Shown in pieces: positions 23,625-33,987 of a DNA stretch of 64,000 nt; the stretch's first letter is position 1, and every line of letters begins with the position of its first letter. Below the pieces are notes generated by a model, which ran no database searches, had not been told where the DNA came from, and worked only from the letters and a program-made list of their open reading frames with translations. The stretch comes from Kitagawia praeruptora (lineage: Eukaryota > Streptophyta > Magnoliopsida > Apiales > Apiaceae). Made by a program: the position numbers and the translations under genes. Location: contig CM075353.1 in the NCBI GenBank assembly GCA_037693485.1, positions 108,582,501 to 108,646,500 on the forward strand, read 5' to 3'.

Positions 23625-23764
23625 GTATGTCCTACGTTGCCATCTCCATAGGAAACATTTGGGCCAGCCTTTTCCACATACTCTGATAGCAGGGCTTTAT
23701 TTCCAGTCATGTGTCCTGAACATCCACTATCCACGACTAGGGTACTTTCCCTTGTGCCCTGCAA
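23625..23764 (-). pseudogene. pol: Copia protease of element B, cut by D
   Basis: Aspartic protease segment with the active site VVDSGCSGHMTG. It ends at YGDGNVGHT where gypsy D is inserted, and the domain resumes at 10323 as LGYGNINLG. It is in a different frame from gag (stop at 23775-23777), so normal expression would need a frameshift or splicing: TTTTTTGTGATTGCAG just upstream resembles a splice acceptor. Disabled by the insertion. Confidence 0.9.
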
Positions 23765-23774
23765 TCACAAAAAA

Positions 23775-26006
23775 TCACTGATTGTTAGTTTTAAGGATCC
23801 AGACTTGTTTGGATCCTTTTGCTTTATTGAATCTGTTAGCTTTTGCAGCGGATTTTTCATTATCAGAGTTTAAGCTAACATTTTCAGTCTTAGTATCTGC
23901 AGAATTAACTTTAACCCATTTCAAATTAGGTTTCAGTTCATAGTAATTATGATAAATAGCATGATAATTCTTGCAAGTATAAATCGAGTGCCAAGTACTT
24001 CCACAATGTTTGCACAGAGTTTGTGGTCTAGGTTTGACAATATTCTTTTTCACTCCAGATTTGGAGGGTAAAGAATTAATGTCTTTGTTCTTCCTGCAGA
24101 AACTAGCAAGATGATTAGTGCTACCACAGTTATGACAAGTTTTTCTAGGTGCAAATGTAGCAAGCATTAGCCTATTTCCTGATGTAATGCCTACCTTTCC
24201 ATTTCTGTTTTTCCTAGGCATTTTCTGTTTATTGACAGATTTTATTTCTCTAAGCTTTTGCTTAAGTTGTTTATCTGTCATTGAACCAATGTTAACCTGT
24301 TTGGCACAGGTTTTTACTGGCTCATTTTCAACAGCTCCATGTTCAGTTTTAACTGTACCATGAACAAATTTTCTAGTTGGAAGAGTTTGCCTAACTTTCA
24401 CATGATTTAGAAATCTAAGCTCATCTTCCTCACAGTACCCTAAACCAACAGTGTCAGCTTGAAAAACCTCATGAGTATCTTTTCCAGAATCAGTCCATGT
24501 TTTAATAATGTTCTTTGCATCCTCCAATTCAGATTCCAGTTGCTTATACTTACCTAGTAACTCCTGTTCTAGAAAAATAGCATCATCTCTTTTTTTCTGA
24601 ATTTTATTCATGTTTTCAAGTTGTTCTTCAACAAGTTTATTTCTATCTTTGAGTTGAGAACACTCATTCTTGATTCTCTCATTCTCTAAAGTCTGATCCC
24701 TATAACTGATATGTAATGCTTTAAGATAGATTCTTAATTCAGTAATATTATCAGTGTTATAAGCATAGGTAGTTGGGGGTACCTTAAGTTCAGAGTCTTC
24801 ATTCTGAGTAGAGGCCATGAGTGCATAGTTCACCTCCTCATCTGAATCTGAGGTGTCTGCCCAGTCTCTGCCTTTGGTGTAGAGTGCCTTTTCAGTTTTA
24901 CCCTTCTTGCACTCAGGAGCATAGTGACCCATCTCCTTACACTTGTAGCATTGAATCTCAGACTCATCTTTCTTCCCAGATTTTGAGTCCTTTATCTCAG
25001 ATTTGCTAAAATTTTTCTTGTCAGACTTTGAGTCATTCTTGGAGAATCTCTTTCCCTTCTTGAAGTTCTTGAACCCCATCTTCTTGAAGGTCTTTACCAT
25101 CAATGCAGCCATTTGCATCATCTCTTCATCATCTTCAAAATCAGATGATTCATCCGTGTTTGAGTCAACATCAGTGTTTGATGACTCACTTTCTGAATGA
25201 ATGACCAAGGCTTTTCCTTTTGCTTTTTTCCTTGATGCTTCTTTCTTTGAAGGTTTTTCTTCAACTTTCAGAGCAACAGACTTTGACTTCTTGCTTGATC
25301 TCCTGTTTCTCTGCTCCATTTCTAACTCATGAGTCTTGAGCAGTCCATAGATTTCATCTATCTCAGTATCAGCAAGATCATAGTTATCTCTTATATTGGT
25401 TGTTTTCACATCCCACTTTTTAGGTAGAGAGAGAAGAAACTTGAGATTTGAGTCTTTTAAATCATACTCTTTGTTAACCAATGACAGATCATTGAGCAGT
25501 TTACAGAATCTGTCAAATGTTTCTGTCATGGTTTCTTCAGACTTTGCTTCAAAATGCTCATACTCCCGTGTGAGTATGTTCCTTCTATTCTTCTTGATTG
25601 CAGCAGTTCCTTGACACCTAATCTCAAGTGCATCCCAAATTTCCTTTGCAGTTGTGCAGTTAATTACCTTATTAGACATAACATTGTCTAAAGCACTGTG
25701 AAGTAAATGCCTTACCTTTGCATCCTTAGTAATAGATGAAAGATCCTCAGCAGTTAGATCTTTCTTTTCCTTTGGAATCACCTTTGATTCCTCACCAGAA
25801 ACAGTAGCAGTTAACTTTGTAGGTTTATGAGGACCTTCATAAATTCTATCAAGATATTCTGGATCTGTAGCCTCCAGAAACATGGTCATTTTCACCTTCC
25901 AGATTGCATACTCTGATGGCTTAAGTATAGGAACCCTAATCGTCTCATACTTACTCACAGTAGTAGGAGCTTTCTCAGAACCTGATGGAGGAGGTATCTC
26001 TGCCAT
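23775..26006 (-). CDS. gag: Copia gag of element B (743 aa, intact)
   Basis: Full-length Sirevirus-like gag, intact from the ATG at 26006. Order: UBN2-like gag domain in the first ~230 residues, Ser/Glu/Lys-rich region, CCHC knuckle CYKCKEMGHYAPEC, long coiled coil (LENERIKNECSQLKDRNK), then two more knuckles (CHNCGSTNHLASFC and CKHCGSTWHSIYTC). The large size and several zinc knuckles with a coiled coil suit Sireviruses. It is nearly identical to the gag of A apart from the frameshift there. This is the least damaged gene of B. The rest of the element is dead, but the particle protein could still be made if the LTR were active. Confidence 0.92.
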   Translation of the reverse strand: MAEIPPPSGSEKAPTTVSKYETIRVPILKPSEYAIWKVKMTMFLEATDPEYLDRIYEGPHKPTKLTATVSGEESKVIPKEKKDLTAEDLSSITKDAKVRHLLHSALDNVMSNKVINCTTAKEIWDALEIRCQGTAAIKKNRRNILTREYEHFEAKSEETMTETFDRFCKLLNDLSLVNKEYDLKDSNLKFLLSLPKKWDVKTTNIRDNYDLADTEIDEIYGLLKTHELEMEQRNRRSSKKSKSVALKVEEKPSKKEASRKKAKGKALVIHSESESSNTDVDSNTDESSDFEDDEEMMQMAALMVKTFKKMGFKNFKKGKRFSKNDSKSDKKNFSKSEIKDSKSGKKDESEIQCYKCKEMGHYAPECKKGKTEKALYTKGRDWADTSDSDEEVNYALMASTQNEDSELKVPPTTYAYNTDNITELRIYLKALHISYRDQTLENERIKNECSQLKDRNKLVEEQLENMNKIQKKRDDAIFLEQELLGKYKQLESELEDAKNIIKTWTDSGKDTHEVFQADTVGLGYCEEDELRFLNHVKVRQTLPTRKFVHGTVKTEHGAVENEPVKTCAKQVNIGSMTDKQLKQKLREIKSVNKQKMPRKNRNGKVGITSGNRLMLATFAPRKTCHNCGSTNHLASFCRKNKDINSLPSKSGVKKNIVKPRPQTLCKHCGSTWHSIYTCKNYHAIYHNYYELKPNLKWVKVNSADTKTENVSLNSDNEKSAAKANRFNKAKGSKQVWILKTNNQ

Positions 26007-26053
26007 TGATTACAATTGTGTTTGGATCTTAAACTGTAATAAAGTAATAGATT

Positions 26054-26066
26054 GGCTCTGATACCA
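26054..26066 (-). other. Primer binding site of element B
   Basis: The minus strand reads TGGTATCAGAGCC two bases after the LTR, identical to that of A. Confidence 0.9.
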
Positions 26067-26068
26067 CT

Positions 26069-26677
26069 TGTTAGGTCGAATACACAATATATAATCAAGT
26101 ACTATTATGAGAAAATAACAAGAACACACGTTTTAGTACTTAAAACTGTTTGGAATTAATAATTCCTCTCTCAGTGATGTAAAATATCACAGAGAGCTGC
26201 TTAGGTTACAATGAATGATATTCGTTCACGATAATTACCCTTCTAGGGTTAACCTAACTGTATTTATAAGATATACAGCTACGTACAATCGTTAATTGAT
26301 TCTCCTATAATTAAGCTATACAATTGATATCAATTACGATTGCTACACGTCTTCTAAGTCAACTCAATCTCTTTGACAGCTATCCAATCTTCAAAGATAT
26401 TGTTTCCATGTTTATCTTAAATTAATCTTCAATCTCTGTTAACTTGTAGACGCTTCCAGTAGACAGATTTTAACAAATTCTGTCGTGCTCCCAGCCAGCA
26501 GTGTTTGCACTTCCTTCTGTCAGCCAGCAGTGTTTGCGCTTCCTTCTGTCAGCGTTTGCGCTTCCAGCTGTCAGCGTATACTCAAACTCTGCTATTACTG
26601 CTTTCATTAACAAGTAAAACTCTTTTTCCCTGTAACACTTAAACACTGACATTAAATCACATCAATTATATCTAACA
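26069..26677 (-). repeat. 5' LTR of copia element B (609 bp)
   Basis: Termini TGTTAG...CTAACA, colinear with the LTR of A. It contains the same degenerate tandem unit (about 26495-26575). The right flank begins AAGGT and reads straight into the zinc knuckle of C gag, which fixes the insertion point. The matching 3' LTR of B is absent. Confidence 0.93.
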
Positions 26678-26895
26678 AAGGTCATTTAGCAAATCATTGC
26701 AAAGTTCAGAATGCTAACCCAGCTAGCTGGAATAGACAGTCATCTCACAGGCAGCTAGCTGATAGAACAGCTGGAACAAGAAATACAACCTCTAAAGTGA
26801 TCCAAATGTGGATCAAGAAATCTGATTTAAATGTTCTATATGTTCTATCAACTAACCATACTGGACCCAAACAAATATGGGTACCAAAACGTTGA
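26678..26895 (+). pseudogene. gag: C-terminal end of gag of element C
   Basis: Begins in the middle of a zinc knuckle (KGHLANHCKVQ) directly at the edge of the LTR of B. It runs as gag tail to a TGA at 26893-26895 (ending GPKQIWVPKR). Two copies of the palindrome CAGCTAGCTG lie here (26720, 26752). The front half of the knuckle was separated by the insertion and is lost from the left piece. Confidence 0.85.
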
Positions 26896-26937
26896 GTTGT
26901 GTTTTATTTGTTTTATAGGTATGTCTTGTTGTCAAAG

Positions 26938-29900
26938 TTAGATCAAATCAATGGATTTTGGATAGTGGATGCACAAGGCATATGAGTGGTGATAAATCTT
27001 AATTCCTTACCTTCAGTAAGAAAAAGGGTGGAAGTGTCACCATTGGTGATAACAAAACACTCCAGATTCTTGGGAAAGGGAAAATTTGTAATGGTATCAT
27101 CTCTATTGATAAAGTACAATATGTTCAAGGTCTTAAATACAATTTTCTTAGTGTAATTCAGTTGTATGATGATGGACATTCTGTTCTTTTTGGTAAAGAA
27201 AAGTGTACTATTAATGTTGGCACTAACAAAGTCCCCCTAGTTGCTAGAAGGGAAGGAAATATATATATTTTGGACTTTGAAATGCAGGATTCATCATGTT
27301 GTTTAGCTGCAGTTGATACAAATCCAGAAATTTGGCATAGAAGGTTTGGACATGCTCATATGGACTTACTCAGCAAGCTGTCTTCACAGAAGCTAGTTAG
27401 AGGGCTGCCCAAATTGAAGTATGTCAAGAAGGAAACCTGTTCGGCTTGTCAATTAGGGAAACAAATTAGGACTCCACATAAATCAAAGAATGTGGTATCA
27501 ACTTCTAAACCTTTAGAGCTTCTTCACTTAGATTTATTTGGTCCGGAAGCATATAAAAGCATTGGAGGAAAACAATATGCATTTGTTATTGTAGATGATT
27601 ATTCTAGATATACATGGGTATTGTTTCTTCGTACTAAAGATTGTGCTTTCAGTGAATTTGAGAAGCTAATTAAGTTACTTGAGAACAAGTTTAAGATAAA
27701 ACTTGTAAGTATAAGGAGTGATCGAGGTGGTGAATTCCAAAAGGACTTTATCTCATATTGTGAAGATAGAGGCATTTCTCATGAATTCTCGGCTCCAAGA
27801 ACCCCACAACAAAATGGGGTTGTGGAAAGAAAGAAAAGGTCTTTACAAGAAACTGCTAGAACCTTGCTGCAAGAGAGCAAGCTGCCAAGGAGTTTCTGGG
27901 CAGAAGCTGTCAACAGAGCTAGCTATGTTCTTAACAGAGTACTGATCAGGCCTATTCTCAACAAAACTCCATATGAATTGCTAAAGAACAAGAAGCCAAA
28001 TATAGGCTACTTCAAGGTCTTTGGATCCAGGTGTTTTGTACTCAAATCCATTGATAGAGATGGTAAATTTGATGCTAAATCTTATGAGACAATATTTTTA
28101 GGTTATTCTTTAACAAGTCGTTCATATAGAGTTTATAATATCTCTAAACATAGTGTTGAAGAGTCAATTGATGTTTCATTTCAAGAGTCTAATGTTGATC
28201 TATCAAGAGATGAGGAGGAAATTGCAGGTGTAGAAGATGCCAGCGAGCTGCCAAGGTCAGATACAGCAACTCAGCAAGCTCACAAAGAAGCAGGCTCAGA
28301 AAATAGAGCAACTCAGCGAGCTGCCAATGAAGCAGATTCAGAAAATGCAGCAACCCAGCGAGCTACAGTAAAAACTGAATCAAGTTCAGCTAATGATAAT
28401 CAAGCTGAAATCTCTCCTCCAGTAGATGAAACATGTGATAAGATGTCAAAGCTCACTTTGGAAGATTCTAGAGGTCAGAGATCACAAGAGAAGATGCCAA
28501 TCTATAATGGAGATGAAACCCCTCCACCATCTAAGAGAATTAGAGTCAATGAAGAAGTCATGGCTCATCACCATTTTCCAAAGTCAACAAGGACAGTAAA
28601 GAACCATCCTCCAGAGTTGATTATTGGTGATAAATCAGAAGGCATCAAGACAAGGAGAAGTCAAGCTAACTTTTGTGCTTTTGCCGCCTTCCTAGCTCAA
28701 GAGGAACCAAAGAATGTAAATGAAGCACTAAAAGATGAAAATTGGATCATGGCAATGCAAGAAGAACTTAATCAATTTGAAAGATGTGATGTTTAGGAAC
28801 TTGTAGAGCCACCTAAAGATGCTTCAATCATTGGTACAAAATGGGTCTTCAAGAACAAAGTTGATGAAGAAGGCACGGTTACTAGGAACAAAACAAGGCT
28901 TGTTGCACAAGGATATAATCAACAAGAAGGAATTGATTTTGATGAAACATATGCCCCAGTTGTAAGGCTAGAGTCAATAAGGATGTTACTCTCATTTGCA
29001 TGCTTCAAGAAATTCAAGCTACATCAAATGGACGTAAAAAGTGCATTTCTTAATGGCTACTTGAAAGAAGAAGTATATGTCAAGCAACCTCCTGGATTTG
29101 AGAATGATAAATTTCCTAATTATGTTTTCAAGTTGAAGAAAGCATTATATGGATTAAGGCAAGCTCCTAGATCTTGGTATGAAAGGTTAAGTAAGTTTTT
29201 GATAAAGAATGGTTTCATTCGAGGTAAAATCGATCCTACTTTGTTTACTAAACTTACTGGTAATGATATTTTAGTTGTGTAAATATATGTGGATGATATT
29301 ATCTTTGGATCAACTAATGATAATATGTGCAAGTGGTTTTCTAAGTGTATGCGTAGTGAATTTGACATGAGTATGATGGGTGAGCTCAACTACTTCTTGG
29401 GGCTCCAAATCAAGCAAACTCAAGATGGAATATATGTACATCAGTCCAAGTACATTAAAAACTTGCTAAAGAAGTTTGGTTATGAGAATATCAAGGCAAA
29501 ATCTACACCTATGAGTTCTGCCAGCAAGCTGACTACAGATGAACGAGGTAAAGATGTAGATGTTCGAAAGTATAGAGGTATGATTGGTAGTTTATTATAT
29601 CTTACAGCCTCTAGACCTGATATTATGTATAGTGTGTGTGTTTGTGCTAGGTTTCAAGCTCAACCTAAAGAGTCTCACTTAAATGCTATTAAAAGAATTT
29701 TTAAATATTTAAGTGGAACTACTACTCTTGGATTATTTTACCCCATCACAAATGCATTTGATCTTGTTGGGTATAGTGATGCAGATTATGCAGGTTGTCA
29801 AACTGATCGGAAGAGTACAAGTGGTGTTTGTGCATTTTTAGGACAGAGGTATCTTGGCAAAGCAAGAAGCAAACTTCTGTTGCATTATCCACAGCTGAAG

Positions 29901-30223
29901 GGGAGTATTTAGCAGCGGGAAGTTGTTGTTCTTAAATGTTATGGATGATTCAAACACTCCGGGATTTTGGAATTAAATGTGGCAAGGTCCCCATTTATTG
30001 TGACAATACAAGCACTATCAACATATCAAAGAATCCAGTGAATCACTCAAGAACAAAGCATATCGACGTTCGACATCATTTCTTGAGAGACAATGTTGCA
30101 AAGGGAAAAATTGAGCTGATCTTTGTAAGTACAGAGTACCAGCTAGCTGACATCTTCACAAAGCCACTAGTCGAGGAGCGTTTTACTGTGCTGCGTCGCG
30201 AATTAGGCATGTGTAATGTCTAG
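26938..30223 (+). pseudogene. pol: Copia pol of element C (protease, integrase, RT, RNase H), damaged
   Basis: Plus-strand copia Pol. The protease active site is WILDSGCTRHMSG at about 26953-26990, followed by TAA at 27000-27002. The integrase (27162 on) has the zinc region (WHRRFGHAHMDLL, CSACQLGKQ) and DDE residues in LHLDLFGPE, IRSDRGGEF and QNGVVERKK. TAG at 28794-28796 replaces a tryptophan codon of the CDVW-ELVEPP motif. The RT has QMDVKSAFLNG and LYGLRQAPRSWYE; TAA at 29280-29282 sits next to IYVDDIIFGS. A small deletion near 29846 shifts the frame in RNase H, and TAA at 29933-29935 precedes the last segment (CDNTSTINISKNP, ADIFTKPL) ending at 30223. All domains are recognisable but not expressible as one protein. 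Confidence 0.92.
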
Positions 30224-30909
30224 CCAGCTAGCTGCTATGGAAGTGTGGTACACTTTACTGTGATATTATTTCTCTTACATATTTAATATTGATTATTGTG
30301 TAAAATTTAGTCCACTTACTTGTTTTACGTGCTAAATGTTGTTTTATTTTTTTTAAGTGGTTAATTTAATTCATTTTATGTGAAATTGATAATCCATGCT
30401 TACTTGAATTTTTATATTAAATGATTGCATGTGGATATCCTTTTCGATGAATAAGGGGGAGAAAATTCAGGATAAAAGTATATGTGATTTAGGGGGAGTT
30501 GATACTTATTCTTATAACTCTTTACTTCACGTACTTTGCTGGGATCATATGGTTTAATGCTAAATGTTTATGTGACGCCATGCGATTATGCTTCTTATGC
30601 TTAACTGCTTGTATAGATTACTAATCCTTTTGCAGGGGAAGCATAAATTCAGGGGGAGTATTTAGCTCCTGAATATTGGTGTGTAATCATCAAAAAGGGG
30701 GAGAATGAAACCCTATTGGTTTTGATGATGACACAATGCAGCAAGCTAACTACTTGGTTTATGATTAAGTACCTGGTTTTAATTGAAATATTTGTGGTAC
30801 TTTGTTGTAGATTATATTTGTGTTTCTTACTGATTATAGGATTGCTAGATTTAGGGGGAGTTTTGTATTTCTCCTAAATTTGGTGTATAATTATCAAAAA
30901 GGGGGAGAT
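30224..30909 (+). other. 3' untranslated region of C with multiple polypurine tracts
   Basis: Six AGGGGGAG-type tracts occur here: near 30456, 30492, 30651, 30694, 30853 and 30897. Clusters of polypurine tracts before the 3' LTR are a known feature of Sireviruses. The last (AAAAAGGGGGAG, 30896-30907) abuts the LTR. The block 30652-30750 is repeated with changes at 30853-30950, so the tract at 30692 is followed by a copy of the LTR beginning (TGAAAC...TTTTGATGATG). Confidence 0.85.
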
Positions 30910-32132
30910 TGAAACTCTTTGATTTTGATGATCATACATAATAATCAAGCTGGGTATTTGTTCTGGACTAATAATGTTTTGCAGGTTTATTATTCATATC
31001 AATTCATAGCAAAACACAGGGCATCTCAGCTAACTGGCAGGGCATCTCAGCTAGCTGACAGTTCAACACAGCAAGCTCTCAGCAAATATCCAGAAAGTGT
31101 GTCATGCAGATTCTAACGGCTAAAATCAAGGGGATATTATAGAAAACCACATGTACAAGCTGTCTAATATATATATATATATATATATATTGTAGTATAT
31201 GTATTAGAGCTCTATTATTCTCCAAAGTTTCTTTCAAAAACAAAATCCCTTAAATCAAGGAACTTTTTGACTAACCTTTTGAAAGTAACAACTCTAATAA
31301 TTCTTGTGCATGTGCAAGGGAATATAGCTGGTGCTGTTTACTTTCTTCAACAAAAACGGTTTGCAAGTTTGAAAAACTTTCCTTCATCAAAATTCAATGG
31401 AAGAGGCATCAATTTCAACATGTGGAGCGTCTGGGCAAGAGATAAAGAAATTCAAGTTCATCTACCTTGCTATAAATTCGTGTGTGGTTTATGCTCAAAG
31501 GAGACCTTCAAGAACACACAAAATCAACTCAGTGCTTTCATCCAAATTCTTCCTAAACGAGCTCTTGTACTATATTATATATCGAGATATTAGAGTTCAT
31601 AGTTTTGAGTTGTAAATCTTCATATCAATTGTATTGTTCAACTTGTAAAGTTGGTAGTTGCTGGATTGTCAAGCTTGTGGAACAAGGGTTCAGGGAGCAT
31701 TAGGCTAGAGAAGTTTATACTTGGTTTAGTATAGAACTTAGAGAGCTGTGTTCAGGGAACAAGGGGTTCCAGCTAGCTGCAGTCAGTAACTGGGTGATAA
31801 GGGAGATATATTATTGTATCGTGTAGTTGGGTTCATTGTGATCAATAATATATTCTCTTACCAAGTTGGTAAGGGACTAGGACGTAGACCATAGAAGATT
31901 AGGGGTCGAACCTAGCTAAAATTCTTGGTGTTCTTTACTTACTGCAATTTTATCTTTCTGCATTGCATATCACAGCTAGCTGCCTATTCATTAATCTGTT
32001 ACATTTGGTTAACTCAGTTAGCTGCCTATCGTACCCAGCTAACTGCCAGACTTACATTTTCAGACAAAAATTTTTATTTGGTCATTGTTAGTCATTACAC
32101 CTATTCACCCCTCCCCTCTAGGTGTATTTTCA
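30910..32132 (+). repeat. 3' LTR of copia element C (about 1.22 kb)
   Basis: Start set by the polypurine tract and TGAAACTC. The end is placed at TATTTTCA (32132), following the usual copia LTR tail CACCCCTCCCCTCTAGGTG. It contains (TA)n at 31165-31190, which may include the TATA element, and several CAGCTAGCTG palindromes. The 5' LTR is outside the window, so the right border is inferred from TG...CA and the change of sequence character. Confidence 0.7.
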
Positions 32133-33987
32133 ATATTAAACTTCAACTCAAAGGCAAAGTTTGCCATTTTAATAGGTGTGAAGTTACGGTAAGATTTTTT
32201 TAACTCAAGGAAATTTAGGTGAGGAGAAAACTTAGCTCTTTATAAATATTTATCTATTACTTACTATATATTAAACTTCAACACAAGAGCAAAGTTTGCC
32301 AGTGTAATGGTTTTGAAGTTACGATTTTACCCCTATATTTTCAAAAATTACAAAATGTCATCCTCTAATAATTATGTAAAAAGTAGTGAAATTATGTTTT
32401 TGTTGGAGTTCGAACCATTAACCTTTTTCTTTCAAACTCATATCATAACCAACTTTGCTACACTCAATTTTGAGCTTTGTTTAAAAATCCTGTAAGATAA
32501 ACCATATCTTCTCTTCTTGTATATTCCTCTTTTATTTTTATTTTTGAGTAAATAAAATATTGATTTATATTACTTCTAGAATATTAGTTAGATAAAATTA
32601 TAAAAAATATTCTAATCGATTGAATATACTTTACAACTCTTTCTTGCCATTTTAGATAATTGATATAAAAATAAAATTTTAGATTATACATGCTGTAATC
32701 GAATACAAAAAAGAGATTTATTTACATGCGTATTCATGTAGATATTAAATTCTTGAAATAAAATTTGGTTTTAAGAAATATGTAAATTTTAGTTATCAAT
32801 TCATACGTAATTAATAATTGCATCACATTAATTTTAGCTATATAAAAATTTAAATATATGAGTTATATTAGGGGATTTTGGTCGACCAACTATTTAGACT
32901 TTCAACGAAATTAAATATATGATTGGTCTAAAACAAAAATATTTAAAAATTATGTTTAAAAGATAAGAACTCTAAAAATAATTGAAAAATTGATCTTTGT
33001 TATTTAATCAAAATAACAAAGATCGTGGTTAGTAAGAATCACTTTTACATAAGTGATAAGTAATGAATAGTTACCACTTCAATAGTTAGGTACATAAAAA
33101 ATTTTAATACAAGCAGACTCTGAACGAAGTCTTTAGATAATTATCAACTTCTTTCAAAGACTTTCATTTCCTTCCATTCACTTCCTATCTTATCATCATC
33201 ATTTTAAAAACACGCATTACTATTATATATATTAAGAATTAAGGTATGAAAAATGAAAATCATTTCAAGTCATATGTACAACATAATAAAGCTGAACTAT
33301 GCTATTTTGCCGAAGTTTCTCAACTCTTTCCACAAACGAACAAATAGTAACAAGTTGATGCAGGACAGGAACATGTGTTGAATATAATAACATCGTTTTT
33401 TTACATTATATTGTAATTGCTAGGGGTGGAGAGGACATTACATCAACTTGCAGGACAAGAACATGTGTTGAATATGATAACATCGCTTTTTACATTACAT
33501 TGTAATTGCTAGGGGTGGAGAGGACATTACACTGTTGAAAAGAAAAGACCACTGCAAGGAAATCACAGGTCTGTAATATAGTACAGAATCATATAAGGAT
33601 AAAATATAAAATATGTGTAGATATATACTCTGTCAAATACTAGTCATGATGTTTGATGAGTCAACTCAACGAGAGAGTGCGCCAAAATTGGATCAGAGTG
33701 TGTGCTATTATTATAATGAATTTAATTTTGGGTATTTTCCGAGATGGAAATTGTAGAGAACTAGAGTTGCTTGTGTAAACTAATTAAATTGCAATTGGAT
33801 GATTCCCATGTAATTATTAAATTGCAAGGAAAGCATAGGTCTATAGTACAGAATCAGGGATGCACAAAAGAAAGAAAAACAAAAGGCAAGGAAAAAAAGG
33901 ACATAGGAATCATGTTCATGTGAAATATAAAGAATGAAATATGACTTTGCTTTCATGTGGGTTGGGGTTGTTGAATTTTAATTTTAA
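32133..33987. other. AT-rich intergenic stretch with small duplications
   Basis: No supported gene. A segment of about 45 bp (ATATTAAACTTCAAC...AAAGTTTGCCA) occurs at 32130-32180 and again at 32268-32320. A tandem duplication of about 90 bp lies at 33356-33446 and 33447-33534 (sharing GTAATTGCTAGGGGTGG). The rest is ordinary AT-rich DNA. Confidence 0.6.

Larger units (their letters stand above)
3785..26677 (-). mobile_element. Copia element B (Sirevirus-like), 3'-truncated, split by D
   Basis: Minus-strand element comprising LTR 26069-26677, gag, protease, then (after the 13.3 kb gypsy D insertion) integrase, RT-RNase H, spacer and post-pol ORF. It joins C gag near 3785 without a polypurine tract or LTR, so its 3' end was lost together with part of C. 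The gag with several knuckles plus a post-pol ORF place it among Sireviruses. Confidence 0.88.
2496..32132 (+). mobile_element. Copia element C (Sirevirus-like), split by A and B
   Basis: Plus-strand host element: gag left part (2496 to about 3790), then B plus nested D, then gag end, pol, polypurine cluster and 3' LTR (26678-32132). The 5' LTR and gag start lie beyond the left edge, to the left of A. Two minus-strand relatives of one family are inserted in its gag. C carries the most inactivating changes, in keeping with being the oldest. Confidence 0.75.
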
